NCBI GenBank assembly: GCA_017649745.1
Contig: JAGCGE010000260.1
Location: forward strand, 1 to 12,263
Origin: Clostridiales bacterium
Lineage (GTDB): Bacteria; Bacillota_A; Clostridia; Saccharofermentanales; Saccharofermentanaceae
Length of the DNA stretch: 12,263 nt
Direction of reading: 5' to 3'
This document shows positions 7,257 through 12,263 of the stretch, one piece after another. Within the stretch, counting starts at the first letter, position 1; the number at the start of each line of letters is the position of its first letter. The notes under the pieces were generated by a model that did not search any database, was not told the origin of the DNA, and saw only the letters and a list, made by a program, of their open reading frames with translations. The position numbers were made by a program, and so were the translations under genes.

Positions 7257-8930
7257 TTAACCTGCGTAAACGATTGCGCCTTCTTCGAAGCACTCTACGA
7301 GATCCTTTCCGTCTAAGGTCTGTGGATATGTATTATCGAAGTCAACATCAATAAGATTGCCTTTTTCATCTTCGAATCTTGCAAAAGTCTCATTATCTGT
7401 AGCGACAAATTTGAGGACAGAACCTGACTTGATCGTTACGTCTTTACCGGTATTAACATCTTTTCCGTTGATATCAACTACGGTTGGAAGTTCTGTATTT
7501 CCGGTTATTGTATAGATATTATCTAAAGCTTCGATCTCGCCTTTGGAATTTATCTTGCAAGTCTGAATAGCGCTTCTTGTTCCAACAGACTGGATAGTTG
7601 AGTACACCTGGAAGTCATCCGGATTGATCATGGATAACGGACGTCCTGAATTTTCTGATGATGATACAATCTCACAGTTCTTGATCTCATAAAGGTAGGT
7701 AAGACTATAATCATTGTCTGTTGTTGTCAGGATCATTACATAGACCTTTCCGTCTTTATATAAGAGGTAAGGATCGACTGAATAACCCCAGAAATCCTCA
7801 ACAGGAATACCTTCTCCATTGATATTAATGGAGATAGCGTCATAACCATAATTATCGGATAACTCTGATGTTATCGCTATGTAGTCGATAACAGAGTCGT
7901 TATCAATATCCTGGCAGATAGAGTATGTCGGGATACCTGTTTCATAATCATAAAAATAATCGAATGGACGAATCTGATTTTCCGGAGCACCTGTCCAAAG
8001 ATCTCTCTTAAAGATGCTTTCGTGTCCTTCGTAAGGAATATAGACTCTGATCATACCTACTGCATAAGGAGCAAGTTCATATGGATTAAAGAAGAGCATG
8101 AGGCCGTCATATGTGACAACGAAGTTGTAATTCATTCCTGCTTCATAATCATAGAAGTAAGCCTTGACTGAATCTTCGTAGTCTTCATATAAAGTTTCTC
8201 CAGATGAATATGTCTGAGCAAGATAATCCAAGGTTGCTTCATAAAGTTTATCGTTATCAGCTATATCTTCAATCTTGAGGATCTCTCCTGAAAGAGGATC
8301 ATATGTTTCTCCGGAATAACCGTATGATCCGTGTGCTCCGCCGGAATAGTAGTAATTATCATATACATATGACAATACACATGCATCAGCTCTGAACATC
8401 TTGATCTTTGAAGTCTGACTCATAGAGTAAGCAGGACTGCCGTCTTGAATGTTTCTTTCGATCTCGGCGATTTCATTTTCATATACTTCTCTATAATACT
8501 GCTCGCGATTCTCCATTTCAGCATTAACAGTATCAGCAAGTAAAGGAAGTCCCCAGTCCTTTGAGATCCTAATGGATGATATATCATAGTAGCAAGAATA
8601 GTACTCATCCAAATCTTCATTGGAATTGTAATAGTAATCATAATCCTCAACTATGGTATAAGGAATAAACAATCCGTCTTCTTTGATAGGTTCCGTAGGT
8701 GCAGGAGTAGCCTCTGTTTCAGTTGGCTCTGTCTCTTCTGTGATCTCGGGTTCGATCGTTTCTTCGGTTGCCTCAGTCTCCTCAGTTTCTTCAGTATCTT
8801 CTGTTTCTTCTTCATCATCAGAATCGTGATGTCTGGTCCTCGTCTTACGTCCCCCTGAGCCGAAAGAATCACATCCGACAAGCGAAAAAGCGATAAGTAA
8901 TGCCAATGTGGCTGCCGCAAATTTCTTCAT
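7257..8930 (-). CDS. Lipoprotein with acidic linker and DUF4163/DUF3298 (RsiV-like) region
   Basis: A 557-aa predicted lipoprotein of unknown function. The signal peptide has MKK, a hydrophobic core and the lipobox L17-V18-G19-C20, so Cys20 should be lipidated and membrane-anchored. A basic patch (RKTRTRHH) and a strongly acidic Glu/Thr-rich spacer (about 36-80) follow, probably lifting the folded part off the membrane. Residues about 90-310 resemble the DUF4163-DUF3298 pair found in PdaC and the extracellular part of the anti-sigma factor RsiV: SGGAHG (196-201), YDPLSGEILKIEDI, and FNPYELAPYAVG (281-292) before YIPY. About 250 further residues contain DIDNDSVID (341-349), a DxDxDxxxD calcium-loop-like pattern, and a beta-rich tail that I do not recognise. 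The start is supported by AGGAGGG (complement of 8939-8945) 8 nt upstream. It has no transmembrane helix or cytoplasmic domain, so it is not itself an anti-sigma factor; ligand sensing or a role in envelope maintenance is conjecture. Confidence 0.85.
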   Translation of the reverse strand: MKKFAAATLALLIAFSLVGCDSFGSGGRKTRTRHHDSDDEEETEDTEETEETEATEETIEPEITEETEPTETEATPAPTEPIKEDGLFIPYTIVEDYDYYYNSNEDLDEYYSCYYDISSIRISKDWGLPLLADTVNAEMENREQYYREVYENEIAEIERNIQDGSPAYSMSQTSKIKMFRADACVLSYVYDNYYYSGGAHGSYGYSGETYDPLSGEILKIEDIADNDKLYEATLDYLAQTYSSGETLYEDYEDSVKAYFYDYEAGMNYNFVVTYDGLMLFFNPYELAPYAVGMIRVYIPYEGHESIFKRDLWTGAPENQIRPFDYFYDYETGIPTYSICQDIDNDSVIDYIAITSELSDNYGYDAISININGEGIPVEDFWGYSVDPYLLYKDGKVYVMILTTTDNDYSLTYLYEIKNCEIVSSSENSGRPLSMINPDDFQVYSTIQSVGTRSAIQTCKINSKGEIEALDNIYTITGNTELPTVVDINGKDVNTGKDVTIKSGSVLKFVATDNETFARFEDEKGNLIDVDFDNTYPQTLDGKDLVECFEEGAIVYAG

Positions 8931-8961
8931 AGAAATAACCCTCCTGTTACATAACGTATAT

Positions 8962-8970
8962 ATTCTAACA
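8962..8970 (-). promoter_or_regulatory. Extended -10 promoter of the lipoprotein gene
   Basis: Read on the minus strand the sequence is TGTTAGAAT: an extended -10 TG, one spacer base, then TAGAAT (5 of 6 to consensus). No good -35 box lies 16-18 bp upstream, which fits an extended -10 promoter. Transcription would start near 8955, leaving a leader of about 25 nt with the AGGAGGG ribosome binding site. Confidence 0.5.
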
Positions 8971-9026
8971 CTATTTAATATAAACTGCAGTTACAAAACT
9001 TCTTTCGAACTGACAAGTAAAATAAC

Positions 9027-9055
9027 TTGACAGCATAGATGTGGTCTGATAATAT
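9027..9055 (+). promoter_or_regulatory. Sigma-A promoter of the ylxM-ffh-rpsP-khpA-rimM-trmD unit
   Basis: A perfect -35 TTGACA (9027-9032) is followed by overlapping -10 candidates: TAATAT (9050-9055, 17-bp spacer, 4 of 6) and GATAAT (9048-9053, 15-bp spacer, 5 of 6). The leader is about 25 nt and carries GGAGG at 9073-9077, 7 nt before the ylxM start. Its presence shows that the SRP operon is transcribed independently of smc-ftsY. Confidence 0.7.
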
Positions 9056-9084
9056 ACGTAAGTCTTAATGGCGGAGGTACCTTT

Positions 9085-9414
9085 ATGGATAAGATAAATA
9101 CCTGTCTTGCTCTTGATTTTTACGGCAAGCTCTTGACCGATAAGATGAGAGAACTTATGGAGTATTATTATTTCGATGATCTATCTCTTGCCGAGATCGC
9201 TGACGATGTCGGAATCTCAAGACAGGCTGTTCATGACACTTTAAGAAGAGCAGGTAAACTTCTTGAAGAATATGAAGAGAAGCTTGGGCTTATAAGACGC
9301 TTTAGACAACAAAAAGAAGAGATCGATGAAGCGATAAGTTTTCTCGATCGTGATGATAAAGACAGTGCTTTAAGAGTATTGAAGGCTGTCAGAGATGAAT
9401 TGATTACGGAGTAA
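9085..9414 (+). CDS. ylxM: SRP-associated HTH protein YlxM (UPF0122)
   Basis: A 109-aa protein of the YlxM family, normally encoded immediately before ffh in Firmicutes. In streptococci it has been reported to influence SRP component function. A sigma-70 region-4-like helix-turn-helix covers about residues 34-56 (LSLAEIADDVGISRQAVHDTLRRA). It is followed by a charged, helical C-terminal half (EEYEEKLGL onward) typical of the family. ATG at 9085 has GGAGG at 9073-9077. The stop is 4 nt before the ffh start, and the GGAG for ffh lies inside the last codons of ylxM, indicating translational coupling. Whether it binds DNA is unknown: the HTH suggests it, while its conserved genetic linkage points to a role with SRP. 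The assignment to the family is firm. Confidence 0.93.
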   Translation: MDKINTCLALDFYGKLLTDKMRELMEYYYFDDLSLAEIADDVGISRQAVHDTLRRAGKLLEEYEEKLGLIRRFRQQKEEIDEAISFLDRDDKDSALRVLKAVRDELITE

Positions 9415-9418
9415 CAGG

Positions 9419-10792
9419 ATGTTTGAGAGTTTATCAACCAAACTTCAGAAGATAACTTCTTCCATGCGCGGCAAGGCTCGTGTTACGGAAAAAGATATCA
9501 AAGATATGATGCGTGAGATACGTATGGCTCTTCTTGAGGCAGACGTTAACTATACGGTAGCTAAAGAGTTTGTTTCTGATATGACTGAGAAGTGTAAGGG
9601 TGCTGAGATCGAGCACAGTATCACTCCGGGTCAGCAGATCGTTAAGATCGTTCATGAATCCCTTGTTGAACTTTTAGGTTCAGGGGATGCGAAGATCGCT
9701 GTTTCACCATCAGGTTTTACCGTAATCGTATTATACGGTCTTCAGGGTGCAGGTAAGACAACTACAGCTGTTAAGCTTGCTAAGCTTTTGAAGCAGGATG
9801 GCAAGAAGCCGATGGTAGCTTCTGTTGACGTTCATAGACCGGCTGCTGCTGAGCAGCTTCGTGTTCTTGCTGAAGCTAATAGCATTCAGTGCTATATCCA
9901 TCCGGAAGAGAAGGATGCCGTTAAGATCTGTAAGGAAGCAGTTGATAGAGCAAAGTACATGCTCTGTAATTATCTTATCGTCGATACTGCAGGTCGTATG
10001 ACAGTTGATGATGAGATGATGGATGAGCTTAAGAAGATAAGCAATGAAGTATCTCCTAATGAGAAACTTCTCGTTGTCGACAGTATGATCGGTCAGGAAG
10101 CAGTTAACGTAGCTCAGGCATTTGAGGAAGCTATCGGTATGGATGGTTTCATCATGACAAAGCTCGATGGTGACGCTAGAGGCGGTGCAGCGCTTTCTAT
10201 CCGTAAGATGACAGGTAAGCCGATCAAGTATATCTGCGTAGGTGAGAAGATTGATAATATCGAATTGTTCCACCCATCCAGAATGGCAGACAGGATCCTC
10301 GGTATGGGCGACGTAATGAGCCTTATCGAGAAAGCTCAGCAGAATATCGACGAAGAGAAAGCTATGAAGCAAGTCGAGCGTATGATGAGCAATGACTATA
10401 ACCTTAATGATCTTCTTGCTCAGTTTGAGCAGATCAAGAGCATGGGTTCCATGAAGGATATGCTCGGTATGATCCCTGGTGCTGCAGGTAAGATCAAGGA
10501 AGAAGACATCGATGAATCTATCATTGATAAGAACATGGCTATCATAAGATCGATGACCAAGCGTGAGCGTAGGAACCCTAAGATCCTTAATGCTTCAAGA
10601 AGGAAGCGTATTGCTGAAGGTTCAGGTACAACAGTTCAGCAGGTCAATCAGCTTATCAAGCAATATGAGCAGTCAGCTCAGATGATGAAACAGTTCAAGG
10701 GCGGTAAGCTCGGCGGACTTAAGCTCCCGAAAGGACTAATGGGTGGTAAGTTCGGTGGATTCGGCGGTTTTGGCGGATTCAGAGGTTTCTGA
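9419..10792 (+). CDS. ffh: Signal recognition particle protein Ffh (SRP54)
   Basis: Encodes the SRP54 GTPase (457 aa), which binds 4.5S/SRP RNA and hydrophobic signal sequences and pairs with FtsY at the membrane. N domain: about residues 1-90. G domain: G1 GLQGAGKTT (107-115), DVHRPAA, G3 DTAGR (189-193), TKLDGDARGG (247-256) and the closing CVGEKIDNIELF. The Met-rich M domain starts near 300 and includes the RNA-binding SMTKRERRNPKILNASRRKR (378-397) followed by IAEGSGTT. The C-terminus is a short low-complexity Gly/Phe tail ending FGGFGGFGGFRGF. The length is normal. GGAG at 9408-9411, within the end of ylxM, serves as ribosome binding site for ATG 9419. rpsP follows after 74 nt with no terminator, so read-through is likely. 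The SRP RNA gene itself is not in the window. Confidence 0.98.
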   Translation: MFESLSTKLQKITSSMRGKARVTEKDIKDMMREIRMALLEADVNYTVAKEFVSDMTEKCKGAEIEHSITPGQQIVKIVHESLVELLGSGDAKIAVSPSGFTVIVLYGLQGAGKTTTAVKLAKLLKQDGKKPMVASVDVHRPAAAEQLRVLAEANSIQCYIHPEEKDAVKICKEAVDRAKYMLCNYLIVDTAGRMTVDDEMMDELKKISNEVSPNEKLLVVDSMIGQEAVNVAQAFEEAIGMDGFIMTKLDGDARGGAALSIRKMTGKPIKYICVGEKIDNIELFHPSRMADRILGMGDVMSLIEKAQQNIDEEKAMKQVERMMSNDYNLNDLLAQFEQIKSMGSMKDMLGMIPGAAGKIKEEDIDESIIDKNMAIIRSMTKRERRNPKILNASRRKRIAEGSGTTVQQVNQLIKQYEQSAQMMKQFKGGKLGGLKLPKGLMGGKFGGFGGFGGFRGF

Positions 10793-10866
10793 TAAACGTA
10801 TAATCCATAGCAATATGTGAATTATAGATAATAAAAAAACATTTTAATTATTTGGAGGACAAAAAA

Positions 10867-11109
10867 ATGGCAGTAAAGATTCGTTTGAGAAGAATGGGTA
10901 AGAAAAAGGCTCCTTTCTATCGTGTAGTAGTAGCTGATTCTCGTTATCCACGTGACGGACGTTTCATCGAGGAGATCGGTACATACAACCCACTTACAGA
11001 TCCTGCAGAGATCAAGATCGATGCAGAGGCTGCAAAGAAGTGGATCGGTAACGGTGCTCAGCCTACAGATACAGTTCGTGACCTTCTTAAGAAGCAGGGT
11101 GTACTCTAA
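10867..11109 (+). CDS. rpsP: 30S ribosomal protein bS16
   Basis: An 80-aa ribosomal protein S16, a primary 16S rRNA-binding protein needed for assembly of the 5' domain of the 30S subunit. It begins [26 protein letters not shown] and contains [15 protein letters not shown], both diagnostic for the family. The length is typical. The ATG at 10867 is chosen because GGAGG at 10854-10858 lies 8 nt upstream. An in-frame TTG at 10852 would place the ribosome binding site inside the gene and add residues foreign to the family. A 74-nt AT-rich gap separates it from ffh. The khpA start is 30 nt downstream. The order ffh-rpsP-khpA-rimM-trmD is the classic Firmicutes arrangement linking SRP with ribosome maturation genes. 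Confidence 0.98.
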   Translation: MAVKIRLRRMGKKKAPFYRVVVADSRYPRDGRFIEEIGTYNPLTDPAEIKIDAEAAKKWIGNGAQPTDTVRDLLKKQGVL

Positions 11110-11139
11110 TCACTTGAACTGAATTTATAGGAGATTAAG

Positions 11140-11370
11140 ATGAGCGAATTACTTACAACAATGGCAAAGTCGCTGGTTAATAATCCGGATGAAGTTGTCG
11201 TAAAGAAGACAGAGAGAGGAAACACTGTTGTTTTCGAGCTTTCTGTTGCACCTGATGATATGGGTAAGATCATCGGCAAGAACGGTAAGAGAGCACAGGC
11301 TATCCGTTCTATCATGAAGGCTAAGTACCTTAAAGAAGGTAAGCGAGTAGTCGTTGATATTGTCGGCTGA
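11140..11370 (+). CDS. khpA: KH-domain RNA-binding protein KhpA (YlqC family)
   Basis: A 76-aa single-KH-domain protein. The type II KH signature GKIIGKNGKRAQAIRSIM carries the GxxG loop at residues 46-49 (G-K-N-G). Family members, also called YlqC or UPF0109, bind RNA. In streptococci they partner with KhpB/Jag and affect cell elongation and division; that partner gene is not in this window. ATG at 11140 has AGGAG at 11129-11133, 6 nt upstream. The TGA stop overlaps the ATG of rimM by one base, so the two are translationally coupled. In Bacillus-type clusters ylqD can lie between this gene and rimM; it is absent here. Length and context match the family well. Confidence 0.95.
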   Translation: MSELLTTMAKSLVNNPDEVVVKKTERGNTVVFELSVAPDDMGKIIGKNGKRAQAIRSIMKAKYLKEGKRVVVDIVG

Positions 11371-11897
11371 TGAATGATCGTATTGTAATCGGTAAGATTA
11401 TCGGCGCACATGGTATTCGGGGAGAGGTAAAAGTCTTTCCGATTACTGATAATGTGCGTCGTTTTACTAAGCTAAAAAAGTGTTATCTCACTAAAGAAGA
11501 CGGAACAGTTGTTAAGGAATTTGATGTAAGAGGTGCAAGGATCGATAAGAGTAATGCTCTTGTTGCGTTTAAGGATCTTTTCGACAGGACTGAAGCTGAG
11601 AAACTTAAGGGTCTTTTTGTTACCGTCGATCGTAATAATGCCGTAAGGCTTCCTAGGAATTCGTTCTTTATCGCTGATCTTATTGGAGCTAAGGTTGTCG
11701 ATGATGATCTTGGAGAACTTGGTAATGTCAGGGAAGTTTTCGAGACAGGCGCTAATCAAGTGCTTTCTGTTAAAAGATCAGGTAAACAGGATCTTCTTAT
11801 CCCGTTCTTGAAGGCTGTCTGCTACGATATAAAGCCTGAGGAAGAATTGATCCGAGTCAAGCTTCCTGATGGTCTTTACGAACTCTATGAGGAATAA
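11370..11897 (+). CDS. rimM: 16S rRNA processing/ribosome maturation factor RimM
   Basis: A 175-aa RimM, the assembly factor that associates with protein S19 and helps mature the 30S head. The N-terminal RimM domain opens with the hallmark IGKIIGAHGIRGEVKVFPIT (residues about 7-26). The C-terminal PRC-barrel starts near LIGAKVVDDDLGELGNV and contains LLIPFLKAV before the last acidic residues. The length is typical. The start codon shares its A with the khpA stop (TGATG), and I see no strong ribosome binding site before it, so translation probably depends on ribosomes finishing khpA. trmD begins 1 nt after the stop. Linkage to rpsP and trmD is conserved across bacteria and supports the call. 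Confidence 0.97.
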   Translation: MNDRIVIGKIIGAHGIRGEVKVFPITDNVRRFTKLKKCYLTKEDGTVVKEFDVRGARIDKSNALVAFKDLFDRTEAEKLKGLFVTVDRNNAVRLPRNSFFIADLIGAKVVDDDLGELGNVREVFETGANQVLSVKRSGKQDLLIPFLKAVCYDIKPEEELIRVKLPDGLYELYEE

Positions 11898-11898
11898 C

Positions 11899-12263
11899 AT
11901 GGAGTTTTCGGTAATGACATTATTTCCTGAACAGGTTAATGCTTTCCTTAGTGAGAGTATTATCGGTCGAGCTCGTGAAAAAGTGATCATCGATATTGAA
12001 TTCTTTAATATCAGGGATTATTCCGGCAATGAATATGGAAAGATCGATGATACTTTATATGGTGGCGGTACTGGAATGCTCATGGAGTGTGAGCCTGTTT
12101 TCAGATGTTATGAGGATGTCTCTAAAGAAGATAAGCCTTATGTGCTCTACATGAGTCCGAAAGGTCATGTATTGGATCAAAAGAAAGTCATTGAGCTTTC
12201 TTCTCGAAAACACATCGCGATCCTTTGCGGACATTATGAGGGCATAGATTCGAGAGTTCTTGA
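11899..12263 (+). CDS. trmD: tRNA (guanine-N1)-methyltransferase TrmD, N-terminal part (cut by window edge)
   Basis: The first 121 codons of TrmD, which uses S-adenosylmethionine to form m1G37 in tRNAs with G36-G37 and so prevents +1 frameshifting. Reading from ATG 11899 gives MEFSVMTLFPE, the usual TrmD start. YGGGTGMLMECEPV follows, then the SPKGHVLDQ segment and ILCGHYEGIDSR, part of the trefoil-knot SAM site. No frameshift or stop is seen up to the right edge, so the gene is partial only because the window ends. Full-length family members are about 240 aa. GAGG at 11889-11892, inside the end of rimM, acts as the ribosome binding site, and only one base separates the rimM stop from this start. 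rplS often follows in other genomes but is not visible. Confidence 0.97.
   Translation, partial: MEFSVMTLFPEQVNAFLSESIIGRAREKVIIDIEFFNIRDYSGNEYGKIDDTLYGGGTGMLMECEPVFRCYEDVSKEDKPYVLYMSPKGHVLDQKKVIELSSRKHIAILCGHYEGIDSRVL

Noticed and set aside
9731..10372. Minus-strand open frame (213 codons) opposite ffh
   Set aside because: It is the antisense of the conserved Ffh G domain, with a Cys/His/Leu-rich composition typical of shadow frames and no family match that I recognise.
10852..10866. TTG start adding five residues to bS16
   Set aside because: The TTG overlaps the GGAGG ribosome binding site, and the family begins at the MAVKIRL start.
1..12263. Mobile elements, CRISPR arrays, tRNA/rRNA or SRP RNA genes
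   Set aside because: No transposase or integrase frames, terminal repeats, regularly spaced direct repeats, or tRNA-like or SRP RNA-like sequence were found on either strand; intergenic gaps are all shorter than 160 nt.

Overview
The window looks like a chromosomal segment of an anaerobic, low-to-moderate GC member of the Clostridia (Bacillota). The evidence is the conserved Firmicutes-type gene set, consensus sigma-A promoters, strong GGAGG-type ribosome binding sites, and a secreted DUF4214 protein of a kind common in gut and rumen Clostridia. I cannot name a genus from the sequence alone. No mobile element, CRISPR array, phage gene or RNA gene was seen.

Layout. (1) Positions 28-4513 hold smc and ftsY, both on the plus strand and 13 nt apart. 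They are closed by a Rho-independent terminator at about 4548-4591. (2) Positions 4597-7172 hold a single gene with its own sigma-A promoter. It encodes an 837-residue secreted protein with three FN3-like modules, a beta-rich module, a Pro/Thr linker and two DUF4214 domains. (3) A bidirectional terminator at about 7191-7236 separates it from a convergent minus-strand lipoprotein gene (7257-8930) with a DUF4163/DUF3298 (RsiV-like) region. (4) A 154-bp divergent promoter region (8931-9084) drives the lipoprotein leftward and the SRP/ribosome operon rightward. (5) Positions 9085-12263 hold ylxM, ffh, rpsP, khpA, rimM and trmD. The trmD gene runs off the right edge.

How the genes work together. 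Ffh and FtsY are the two GTPases of the signal recognition particle pathway, which delivers membrane and some secreted proteins to the Sec translocon. YlxM is an accessory factor of that pathway. rpsP, khpA, rimM and trmD serve 30S ribosome assembly, RNA binding and tRNA m1G37 methylation. smc encodes the chromosome-organising ATPase. In many Firmicutes these genes form one near-continuous block (rnc-smc-ftsY-ylxM-ffh-rpsP-...). Here the block is split between ftsY and ylxM by two envelope-protein genes, each an independent transcription unit.

Nothing here is clearly a new biological system. The most unusual material is the secreted multidomain protein, the long lipoprotein, and their position inside the SRP cluster.
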